A stretch of DNA of 6,489 nucleotides from JBKHXU01 sp046565865 (GTDB taxonomy: Bacteria > Pseudomonadota > Gammaproteobacteria > Acidiferrobacterales > Sulfurifustaceae). The DNA is taken from contig JBKHXU010000001.1 in NCBI GenBank assembly GCA_046565865.1, positions 1 to 6,489 of the forward strand. Direction: 5' to 3'. Below, piece after piece: positions 1 through 5,879 of the stretch. The translations under genes were made by a program, and so were the position numbers. Position 1 is the first letter of the stretch, and the number at the start of each line of letters is the position of its first letter. The notes under the pieces were generated by a model that was given only the letters and a program-made list of their open reading frames with translations, searched no databases and was not told the origin of the DNA.

Positions 1-495
1 CAACACGCGCAGCTTCCAGCCCGGCGCCACCGCGCTCATCGGTCCTGCGTGTTGCTCCAGGGGGATACCGACACCCAGCAACAGCTCCCCTGCACGCGCC
101 TCGGCGGTGTAGCCGTCGAGTTCGGCGAAGGTGATTTCCAGCTCCGCCACCTTCATGCCGTCGGCGTCGCTCATCTCCGGTAGCGCGTAAATGCGGTCGC
201 GCTCGGTCTTCGCCGCCCACAACTGCACGTGGCCCATGATCACCGTGTCGAGCACGGTGTAGTCCTCGAACGCGAACTGATCCTGGCGCAGCTTGCCAAG
301 GCGTTCGTGCGCATCGACCGAGACGTTGCCCGAGGTCGGTTCCAGATCGCCGCCCAGAATTTTCATGAGCGTCGACTTGCCGCAGCCATTGGCACCGATT
401 AAACCGTAGCGGTTGCCGTTGCCGAACTTGACCGAGATGTTTTCGAACAGTGGCTTGGCGCCGAACTGCATCGTGAGATTAGCGGTGGCGATCAA
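1..495 (-). CDS. ybiT: ABC-F family ATPase, YbiT type (N-terminal 165 codons, 3' end outside window)
   Basis: This is a soluble ABC-F protein. The family has two ATP-binding domains, no membrane domain, and acts at the ribosomal E site as a translation factor; the exact role of YbiT is less clear than that of EttA. The visible part covers most of the first nucleotide-binding domain. Walker A is GANGCGKST at residues 34-42 (bases 370-396), followed by the family stretches KLRQDQFAFE, ERDRIYALPEMS and EARAGELLLGVGIP, all nearly identical to my recollection of E. coli YbiT. The ABC signature, Walker B and second ATPase domain lie beyond the left edge. The start is taken as TTG at 493-495 because the first eight residues (start-IATANLT) align with the E. 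coli N terminus, whereas the first ATG (469-471) would delete that conserved strand. The Shine-Dalgarno is weak (GGG at 504-506). It is divergent from the dehydrogenase gene. The family call is very secure; the start is fairly secure. Confidence 0.95.
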   Translation of the reverse strand, partial: MIATANLTMQFGAKPLFENISVKFGNGNRYGLIGANGCGKSTLMKILGGDLEPTSGNVSVDAHERLGKLRQDQFAFEDYTVLDTVIMGHVQLWAAKTERDRIYALPEMSDADGMKVAELEITFAELDGYTAEARAGELLLGVGIPLEQHAGPMSAVAPGWKLRVL

Positions 496-648
496 AGCGC
501 GTACCCGTCTATATGTGTGTTCAAGGCCCCGCCCGATACGGATCAAGCGAAGGTGCAAAATGCTTAACGATTGCTGAGATGGCCCCGTGCAGGAAGGGCC
601 TGACCGGCGGGCTTAGCAGATAAGCAAGGCGCGCATTGTCGCACAGTG

Positions 649-691
649 GCAACGCGGGAGCGACCGCGCGCTGGAGATCGACGCGCGTTGC
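649..691. repeat. 8-bp inverted repeat upstream of the dehydrogenase gene
   Basis: GCAACGCG (649-656) and CGCGTTGC (684-691) are perfect inverted copies separated by 27 bases, ending 46 bases before the dehydrogenase ATG. This could be a regulator-binding site or a chance pairing in GC-rich DNA. A weak -10-like TAGACT (694-699) lies just downstream but has no acceptable -35 partner. The rest of the 496-737 gap shows nothing else I can support. Confidence 0.25.
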
Positions 692-725
692 GTTAGACTG
701 AGAGAGCCCACAAACGAGTCCACAC

Positions 726-730
726 AAGGA
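726..730 (+). promoter_or_regulatory. ribosome binding site of the alcohol dehydrogenase
   Basis: AAGGA lies 7 bases before the ATG at 738. This supports that start, which also matches the family N terminus. Confidence 0.75.
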
Positions 731-737
731 ACGTGTC

Positions 738-1748
738 ATGATTCGCGCCTTCGCCGCCAAAGAACCCAAGGGCCGCCTCGTCCCCTTCGAGTACGACCCG
801 GGACCACTCAAGCCCGAGTACGTCGAGATCGCCGTGCAGGCCTGTGGGCTGTGCCATTCGGATCAATCGATGATCAACAACGAGTGGGGCAACAGCGCGT
901 ATCCGCTCGTTGCCGGCCACGAGGTCATCGGCAACGTCACCGCGGTCGGCGCCAACGTGAAGCAGGTGAAACTCGGCGATACCGTGGGCGTGGGCTGGCT
1001 CGCCGGTAGCTGCATGGTGTGCCACCAGTGCATGAGCGGCAATCACAACCTCTGCCCCAGCGGCGAACAGACCATCGTCGGGCGCCACGGCGGTTTTGCC
1101 GACAAGGTGCGCTGCAAGGCCGAGTGGGCGATACCGCTGCCTAAGGGGCTGGACGCGCGCAAGGCCGGCCCGCTATTTTGCGGCGGCATCACGGTGTTCA
1201 ACCCGATCGTGCAGTTCAACGTGCGGCCGACGGAGCGCGTCGGCGTCGTCGGTATCGGCGGCCTCGGGCATCTGGCGCTGCAGTTCTTCAATAAATGGGG
1301 CTGCGAGGTGACGGCCTTCACCTCGAGTGACGACAAGCGCGACACCGCGCGCGGCCTCGGCGCGCACCACGTGGTGAACTCGCGCGATCCCAAACAAGTG
1401 GCGAAGATCGCGGGCTCGCTCGACTTCATCATCGTCGCGGTCGCGGTCGATCTCGATTGGGGCATGTATCTCTCGGCGTTGGCGCCGAAGGGCCGGCTGC
1501 ACATCGTCGGTGCGATCCCTAACCCCATCCCCGTGCCTGCCTTCAGCCTCATTGTCGGGCAGCATGGCATCTCCGGCTCGCCGGTCGGCCCGCCCGCGAT
1601 CTTGCGCACCATGCTCGACTTCTGCGCGCGCCACGCGATCGCGCCGGTGGTCGAGTATTTTCCGATGAGCCGCGTTAACGACGCGCTGGCGCACCTCGCC
1701 GCGGGCAAGGCGCGCTATCGCATCGTGCTGGAGAATGACTTCGCCTAA
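738..1748 (+). CDS. zinc-dependent alcohol dehydrogenase / aldehyde reductase, YahK-CAD family
   Basis: A cytosolic medium-chain dehydrogenase (336 residues) that interconverts alcohols and aldehydes; relatives such as YahK mainly reduce a broad range of aldehydes with NADPH. Catalytic zinc ligands visible are Cys39 (in GLCHSD), His61 (in AGHEV, with Glu62) and Cys148 (in LFCGGIT). The structural zinc site is Cys92, Cys95, Cys98 and Cys106. The Rossmann glycine motif GIGGLG is at 172-177. The end of the second Rossmann strand is Thr-Ser-Ser (195-197) rather than an acidic residue, and Lys200-Arg201 follow, which points to NADPH over NADH. The protein is shorter than E. coli YahK (about 350 residues), apparently because a loop between the structural zinc site and the GGFADKV segment is missing. 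It appears monocistronic. The natural substrate cannot be read from the sequence, and the symbol is left blank because orthology to yahK is not proven. Confidence 0.93.
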   Translation: MIRAFAAKEPKGRLVPFEYDPGPLKPEYVEIAVQACGLCHSDQSMINNEWGNSAYPLVAGHEVIGNVTAVGANVKQVKLGDTVGVGWLAGSCMVCHQCMSGNHNLCPSGEQTIVGRHGGFADKVRCKAEWAIPLPKGLDARKAGPLFCGGITVFNPIVQFNVRPTERVGVVGIGGLGHLALQFFNKWGCEVTAFTSSDDKRDTARGLGAHHVVNSRDPKQVAKIAGSLDFIIVAVAVDLDWGMYLSALAPKGRLHIVGAIPNPIPVPAFSLIVGQHGISGSPVGPPAILRTMLDFCARHAIAPVVEYFPMSRVNDALAHLAAGKARYRIVLENDFA

Positions 1749-1765
1749 AGCGAGAGGTAAGCGAG

Positions 1766-1791
1766 AACTACCGTTCAGCAACCGGGTAGTT
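1766..1791. repeat. inverted repeat at the convergent gene ends
   Basis: AACTACC (1766-1772) pairs with GGTAGTT (1785-1791). GTT (1773-1775) can also pair with AAC (1780-1782) if two bases bulge, leaving a four-base loop. It sits in the 26-bp gap between the convergent dehydrogenase and DUF3108 genes and overlaps the stop codon of the latter. It may help end transcripts from both sides, but neither strand has a T-run after the stem, so it is not a standard intrinsic terminator. Confidence 0.35.
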
Positions 1792-2509
1792 GTCGGTCAG
1801 GCACGACATCGCGGTTGACGACGTTTGTGGGATCGGAAATCAATTCTACGCGCACGCCTTTAAGCTCGATCCTGACCGGCATGTAGCCATGCTCGCTGGC
1901 AAACCAAAGTTGTTCGGATTTTCCCCCGAGGCGCTCGACCGCCACGGCTTTGACGGTGCTGGTTTGTATTTCCACCGCCTCGTCGCCGACGTTGCGTAGC
2001 CGCCGCTCTGTTATGCCTTTGCGATCCAGCAGTCGATAGACCTTTTCCGTATCGAACTTCCCATTGCGCAGATCGGTCATGATGCCGACGTGGAGCGACA
2101 ACGGGTCCCATACCGGCCAGACTAAGCCAGTGATGCGCGCCGCGTCTCCGTCCGCGCGCGTCACGGTCGCGGTGTTGGTGTTCCAGTCGAAACGGCCGGT
2201 AAGATTTTTATCCGGGTTGTTTTTGTCCGTGTGTTTGTATTCGAGCGGATAGATGCGCCCGCCGCGGAGCTGCATGAGACTGCAGTCGTAAAACTCGTTG
2301 CGATAAAACAGCGCCGACGCCTTGCTGCGCATCGAGTACCTAATATGCATACCGGTGCGCTCAAGCGTGATGACGGTTTCCAGCTTGCCGACGGCGTACG
2401 GCCGACCGACGTAAGTGGCGGAGAACGGTTGGGGCAGCTCCAGCGCAACGGCTGGCGCGCTAATGCAAGCCATCGCCGCAAAAAGTATTGAGACCCGATA
2501 CGCTTCCAC
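1775..2509 (-). CDS. exported DUF3108-family protein
   Basis: A 244-residue protein with an N-terminal signal peptide: Arg5, then a hydrophobic stretch of about residues 6-18, then Ala-Val-Ala at 20-22 as a likely signal peptidase I site, so the mature protein should be periplasmic. The body matches my recollection of the DUF3108 family, which has no firmly established function and forms a beta-rich fold. Supporting segments are SATYVGRPYAVGKLE near the mature N terminus, RNEFYDCSLMQ, LEYKHTDKNNPDKN, the WPVWDPLSLHVGI stretch and a C-terminal GYMPVRIELKG. Cys15 in the signal region lacks a proper lipobox, so a lipoprotein is unlikely. The start is GTG at 2507-2509, supported by AGGAG seven bases upstream and by placing the signal peptide at the N terminus. 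It is divergent from the receiver-kinase gene and convergent with the dehydrogenase. The family call is good; the function is unknown. Confidence 0.88.
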   Translation of the reverse strand: MEAYRVSILFAAMACISAPAVALELPQPFSATYVGRPYAVGKLETVITLERTGMHIRYSMRSKASALFYRNEFYDCSLMQLRGGRIYPLEYKHTDKNNPDKNLTGRFDWNTNTATVTRADGDAARITGLVWPVWDPLSLHVGIMTDLRNGKFDTEKVYRLLDRKGITERRLRNVGDEAVEIQTSTVKAVAVERLGGKSEQLWFASEHGYMPVRIELKGVRVELISDPTNVVNRDVVPDRQLPGC

Positions 2510-2516
2510 TTTGTCG

Positions 2517-2521
2517 CTCCT
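2517..2521 (-). promoter_or_regulatory. ribosome binding site deciding the GTG start of the DUF3108 gene
   Basis: On the minus strand AGGAG lies 7 bases before the GTG at 2509-2507. It is strong and well spaced, and it fixes a non-ATG start just ahead of the signal peptide. Confidence 0.8.
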
Positions 2522-2609
2522 GTCGTACGTTCGTCCGATATTACCCGATCACCGCATTATCGCCCGTCGCGGCGGCGCCCGCGCGTTGCTTAGGTGGAAA
2601 AACCAGGAT

Positions 2610-2623
2610 AGCCGGCGACGGCT
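2610..2623. repeat. small GC hairpin in the divergent control region
   Basis: AGCCG (2610-2614) and CGGCT (2619-2623) enclose GCGA, a GNRA-type tetraloop if transcribed on the plus strand. It lies 48 bases before the kinase GTG. On the minus strand it is followed 7 bases later by TTTTT. The stem is short and may be chance. Around it the 2510-2671 gap also holds a TACTAT (2628-2633) and, on the minus strand, a TAATAT (2538-2543), both -10-like but without matching -35 elements. Confidence 0.25.
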
Positions 2624-2660
2624 GATCTACTATTTAAGGACAAGGACGCACGGATCGCTT

Positions 2661-2665
2661 AAGGG
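2661..2665 (+). promoter_or_regulatory. probable ribosome binding site of the receiver-kinase gene
   Basis: AAGGG lies 6 bases before the GTG at 2672. The reading frame has a stop (TAA, 2660-2662) directly upstream, so GTG 2672 is the only start that retains the full receiver domain. Confidence 0.6.
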
Positions 2666-2671
2666 TGGCGG

Positions 2672-3763
2672 GTGGATACGAACCGGGGCAGTGAGCGACG
2701 TGAAACGTTGCTGATCGTCGACGACAACGCCGGCACGCGCGAGGTGCTGGCGATCAAGCTCGGGCGCGAGGGCTATGCCGTTGCCGTCGCCGGCGACGCG
2801 CGTGAGGCGAGGCAGCACATCGCGAGCGGCGCGATCGGGTTGGTGTTGCTCGACGTACGTCTGCCCGATGCCAGCGGTATCGACCTGCTCGCCGAGCTAC
2901 GCCAGTCGCACTCCGCGCTCGACCTGCCGGTGATCGTCATTTCGGGTATGGATCAAACCGCCGACGTCGTGTCCGCGCTACAACACGGCGCGAACGACTA
3001 CGTCACCAAACCGTTCGACCTCTCCATTGTGCTGGCGCGCGTGCGCGCGCAACTGGCACTCAAGCACTTGAAGCAGGCGCACGACGGTTTTTTGCGCATC
3101 GCCAGCCACGACCTCAAGAAGCCGCTGGTGGTGATGCTGGATATCGCGCGCCAGATCCGCACCGACTATCCGGCCGGTAAGTCGGTCGACGACGGTATGG
3201 CATCGGCGGTTTCGATGCTGATCGAGTCGGGCGAGTTTATGCAGCAAATCATCGCCGACCTAGTCGAGCTGCGCGCGGTGCGCGATGGGCGCTTGCAGCT
3301 CGCGAAGCTCCCGACCGACCTCGGCGCCATCGTGCGTCAGGCGATCGCGCGCAACACCCCGTATGCGCAGAGCAAAGGCATTACGCTGCATATGCACTTT
3401 GAGCACCACCTGCCACACACCCGCGTCGACGATTCGCGGATCATGCAGGTGCTGGAGAATCTCATCGGCAACGCCATTAAATTCAGCCCGCGTGGCGCCG
3501 TCGTTACGGTGGCCACGGGCCGTGACGGCACCAAGCTCTTGTGCGAAGTGAGCGACACCGGCCCCGGCATTCCGGAACCCGAGATGCACCGGCTATTCAC
3601 CGAGTACGCGCGCATCAGCAACCAACCGACCGGCGGCGAGAAAAGCACGGGTCTGGGTTTGGCGATAAGTCGTCAGTTGATACGCCTGCACGACGGCGAG
3701 ATCGGCGCGTACAACAATCCGGGCGACGGATGCACGTTCTGGTTTCGGTTGCCAATCGCTTGA
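2672..3763 (+). CDS. receiver domain-histidine kinase hybrid without sensor domain
   Basis: A cytoplasmic two-component protein of 363 residues with no membrane segment. Residues about 12-128 form a receiver domain: acidic pocket Asp17-Asp18, phospho-acceptor Asp61 (in LLDVRLPD), Ser91 and Lys113 (in TKPF). A short linker leads to a HisKA dimerisation domain with His146 in SHDLKKPL. The HATPase domain has the N box ENLIGNAIKF (Asn263 and Asn267), the G1 box DTGPGI (295-300), an F-box-like LFTEYARIS and the G2 region STGLGLAI (325-332). All residues expected for kinase and receiver activity are present. The usual PAS, GAF or periplasmic sensor is absent, so the input is presumably phosphorylation of Asp61 by another kinase, or a protein partner. 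No response regulator or phosphotransfer protein is adjacent. It is divergent from the DUF3108 gene. The domain calls are very secure; the pathway is unknown. Confidence 0.94.
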   Translation: MDTNRGSERRETLLIVDDNAGTREVLAIKLGREGYAVAVAGDAREARQHIASGAIGLVLLDVRLPDASGIDLLAELRQSHSALDLPVIVISGMDQTADVVSALQHGANDYVTKPFDLSIVLARVRAQLALKHLKQAHDGFLRIASHDLKKPLVVMLDIARQIRTDYPAGKSVDDGMASAVSMLIESGEFMQQIIADLVELRAVRDGRLQLAKLPTDLGAIVRQAIARNTPYAQSKGITLHMHFEHHLPHTRVDDSRIMQVLENLIGNAIKFSPRGAVVTVATGRDGTKLLCEVSDTGPGIPEPEMHRLFTEYARISNQPTGGEKSTGLGLAISRQLIRLHDGEIGAYNNPGDGCTFWFRLPIA

Positions 3764-3867
3764 GCCGGCTGCCGCCGAAGCGCTAAGCACAACGAAGGTG
3801 CACTGCCACGACTTGGCGCAATCCCGGCGTCTAGTGGTCGCGCACCCAGATTCTCAGCTGCGCATCG

Positions 3868-3904
3868 CGAACTCGAAAGAACCGGCTCGGTCGTACGAAG
3901 TTCG
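3868..3904. repeat. imperfect nested inverted repeat upstream of the glycosyltransferase-like gene
   Basis: CGAACT (3868-3873) pairs with AGTTCG (3899-3904). Inside it ACCG (3881-3884) pairs with CGGT (3888-3891) around a GCT loop, leaving symmetrical unpaired sides of 7 bases each. It lies 71 bases before the GTG start and could be a leader structure or operator. It has no T-run and does not look like a terminator. Nothing else in the 3764-3975 gap can be supported. Confidence 0.28.
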
Positions 3905-3962
3905 GACCATGTTTGGTAGTGAGCTTTGTTTGAGTGCGGCTTCACGGTCGCGGCATCAATCC

Positions 3963-3968
3963 AAGGAA
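3963..3968 (+). promoter_or_regulatory. ribosome binding site favouring GTG 3976
   Basis: AAGGAA lies 7 bases before GTG 3976 and a second purine block AAAGGA follows at 3967-3972. This favours GTG 3976 over the in-frame GTG at 3934, which has no comparable site and would add 14 residues unlike a protein N terminus. Confidence 0.7.
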
Positions 3969-3975
3969 AGGACGA

Positions 3976-5085
3976 GTGAGTGAGCAACGCAAGGCCATAC
4001 TGATCCGCTGTTGTGCCAACGATTTTCCAGATGCGCTCAATCTGTTCCAAGCGTTATCCAGTCTTAGCGCGCCGGTCTATTTCGTTTACGTGGGCGAGAC
4101 ATTACCGACCGGTGTTCCGCTGTCTGCCGCGCGGCGGATTATCTTACTCAATATCGACTTCCTGAAGCGCACTGGCCTCTATACGCCACGCTTGGATGTT
4201 CCGGCGCTGACGTGGCAATGCGGCGATCTGGCGCTGTACGCGGCGTACGAACGGGTGCAGGCCGATTATTTCTGGCTCATCGAGCCGGATGTGTACGCGT
4301 CGCCCGACCTCATGGCGAGGCTCTTTTCCGCGTCACTGCACGCGGCGTTCTACGCTCCTCTGCTGCGGCGCGAGTACGAGGGATGGTATTTCTACGCGGG
4401 CACGCGCAAATATTTTTCCGACGTCCGCACGTGCATGTTTTGTCTTGTAGCGATCCGTCGAGATCTATTACGAATACTGCAACAGCGGCGCGCCGAGATA
4501 CTCGCGGCATGGTCCGACACGAATGAACCCGCGCAACTGCTGCCCAACGACGAGGCGTTCGTGTGCTCGTTTCTGTACGCCGAGGGGTACGCGTGCGCCG
4601 ATCTCAACCGCCTCGGCCGCCTCTATACGAACCGCTCCATTCGCTTCAGCATGCCCGCCTCGCGCAAGGCGCTGGAACTCGGCGGCGGTGAGCGCGAACT
4701 CGTGTATCACCCCGTGTGCACGGGCGCTTTATTCGAACACAAATTTCGAGAACGCATCGCCACCTTCGGGGTTTCGTATACCACTGCGTACGACTTTCTA
4801 GTCGAGCGCGACGTACTACCGCTGGCGCCGGTTGCGGATCAGATGACTGTTGCCGGTTATCTTTTGTTTATCCAGCCGCGAGCCTTGTGGCGAAACGTTT
4901 TTTGGCGAACGCTCGACGTTGTGAAAAGGTCCCCCGGTTTGCTGCTCCATCATCTCGGCCGCGTGAAGCGACACGTACTTAAGCGCTTGCCCGATTCGTT
5001 CGTAAAGCGTCTGCCGTATCCGATCGGACTGCGACCCGCAGCGCAAGAAACGCCCGAAATGCTCGCCAATCACCGCTCGCGGTAA
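3976..5085 (+). CDS. uncharacterised glycosyltransferase-like protein
   Basis: I do not recognise a named family. With the GTG start at 3976 it has 369 residues and no signal peptide or clear transmembrane helix. The N terminus (KAILIRCCANDF, then strand APVYFVYVGE at 32-41) resembles the first strands of a GT-A nucleotide-sugar fold. At residues 98-106 YFWLIEPDV places an acidic Glu-Pro-Asp at the end of a hydrophobic strand, as expected for a metal/nucleotide-sugar motif of DXD type; it recalls the Glu-Pro-Asp/Asn motif of fungal GT15 mannosyltransferases. Further candidates are Asn191-Asp192-Glu193 (in LPNDEAF) as a catalytic acid region and His245 (in ELVYHPV) as a possible metal ligand. 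The C terminus (about 308-352) is strongly basic with scattered hydrophobics, suited to peripheral membrane contact as in lipopolysaccharide transferases. It is preceded by a repeat-bearing gap and overlaps the convergent permease gene by 16 bp. The gene itself is secure; glycosyl transfer is an inference. An unrelated protein with a chance acidic motif remains possible. Confidence 0.65.
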   Translation: MSEQRKAILIRCCANDFPDALNLFQALSSLSAPVYFVYVGETLPTGVPLSAARRIILLNIDFLKRTGLYTPRLDVPALTWQCGDLALYAAYERVQADYFWLIEPDVYASPDLMARLFSASLHAAFYAPLLRREYEGWYFYAGTRKYFSDVRTCMFCLVAIRRDLLRILQQRRAEILAAWSDTNEPAQLLPNDEAFVCSFLYAEGYACADLNRLGRLYTNRSIRFSMPASRKALELGGGERELVYHPVCTGALFEHKFRERIATFGVSYTTAYDFLVERDVLPLAPVADQMTVAGYLLFIQPRALWRNVFWRTLDVVKRSPGLLLHHLGRVKRHVLKRLPDSFVKRLPYPIGLRPAAQETPEMLANHRSR

Positions 5086-5879
5086 TACATCCGCATCGCA
5101 AACGGCGCGAACACGGCGGTCAGGATCGCCGACGCGACCAGCACCCACGCCACATCGGCTACCGCCACGCCGCCGTGCATCAAGCCGCGCGACGCCGTCG
5201 CCAGGTGGCTCACGGGATTGACGGCCACCACTGTCTGCAGCCAACCTGGCATCGTCGCCGGGTCGACGAAGATGTTGCTCACGAACGTCAGCGGGAACAG
5301 GAACAAAAAGCTCGTCGTCATCACCGACTCGGGGCTGCGCACGAGAAAGCCGACGATGATCCATATCCACGACAGCGCGGAGGCGAACACCAGCATCAGC
5401 GCGATCGCCAGGATCACGCCGAGCGCACCGGCCTCGGGCCGGAAGCCCAAGATGAGGCCGACGATCATCACCACCACGCCAGCGAGCGAGTAGCGCGACA
5501 GATCGCCGAGCAGCGCGCCGACGATAGGCGCCGGCTGCCAGATCGGCAGCGAGCGGAAGCGGTCGAACAGGCCCTTTTGGATGTCGGTGTTAAGGCCGAC
5601 GCCGGTGTACACCGTGAGGAACACGATCGTCTGCACCACGATGCCGGGCAGCAGGTATTGCAGATACGCCGCCGTCGAACCCGCGAGCGCGCCGCCGAAG
5701 AGATAGGTGAAGAGCACCGTCATCATGATCGGGAACACCATGACGTCGAACAACTGAAACGGCACGTGCTTGATCTTGAGCATCGCGCGCCAGCCGAGCG
5801 TCAGCACCGCCGACGCCGCGCTCGGCGGCCGCGGGCGTTCGCCGCGTGTAAAGGCGCGGTGCAGCGAGGAGTCGTTCAT
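5070..5879 (-). CDS. ABC-2 type transporter permease, DrrB-like
   Basis: An inner-membrane permease of 269 residues that should pair with the ATPase encoded just upstream to export a drug, lipid or glycan. A cytoplasmic N-terminal tail of about 40 residues leads into six predicted membrane segments, roughly at residues 44-66, 76-96, 120-145, 152-178, 186-205 and 240-262. The cytoplasmic loop GLFDRFRSLPIW (103-114) is the typical ABC-2 coupling segment. The stretch from about 197, with SNIFVDPATMPGW and then VNPVSHLATASRGL, is characteristic of the DrrB/ABC-2 family, as is the size. The ATG at 5879-5877 overlaps the ATPase TGA as ATGA, with a strong AGGAGG just upstream, so the two genes should be translationally coupled. 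Its 3' end overlaps the oppositely transcribed glycosyltransferase-like gene by 16 bp. The substrate is unknown; the symbol is withheld because drug export is not shown. Confidence 0.92.
   Translation of the reverse strand: MNDSSLHRAFTRGERPRPPSAASAVLTLGWRAMLKIKHVPFQLFDVMVFPIMMTVLFTYLFGGALAGSTAAYLQYLLPGIVVQTIVFLTVYTGVGLNTDIQKGLFDRFRSLPIWQPAPIVGALLGDLSRYSLAGVVVMIVGLILGFRPEAGALGVILAIALMLVFASALSWIWIIVGFLVRSPESVMTTSFLFLFPLTFVSNIFVDPATMPGWLQTVVAVNPVSHLATASRGLMHGGVAVADVAWVLVASAILTAVFAPFAMRMYYRER

Noticed and set aside
508..530. Minus-strand TATAGA as a -10 element of the YbiT-type gene
   Set aside because: No -35-like hexamer lies at 16-18 bases upstream, and the transcript would begin almost at the start codon.
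1173..1781. Minus-strand open frame opposite the alcohol dehydrogenase
   Set aside because: The composition is dominated by Arg, Asp and His and no family is recognisable, while the plus strand encodes a complete zinc dehydrogenase with all ligands.
3755..3785. Possible terminator after the receiver-kinase (CGCTT ... AAGCG around AGCCGGCT)
   Set aside because: The stem is only 5 bp with a poor interior and there is no T-run. The palindrome alone is expected in GC-rich DNA.
3934..3975. Upstream in-frame GTG start for the glycosyltransferase-like gene
   Set aside because: It lacks a Shine-Dalgarno and would add a basic 14-residue tail, whereas GTG 3976 has AAGGAA at good spacing.
4816..5370. 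Minus-strand open frame across the glycosyltransferase/permease junction
   Set aside because: It is out of frame with the permease on the same strand and crosses both real genes. The peptide looks like shadow translation.
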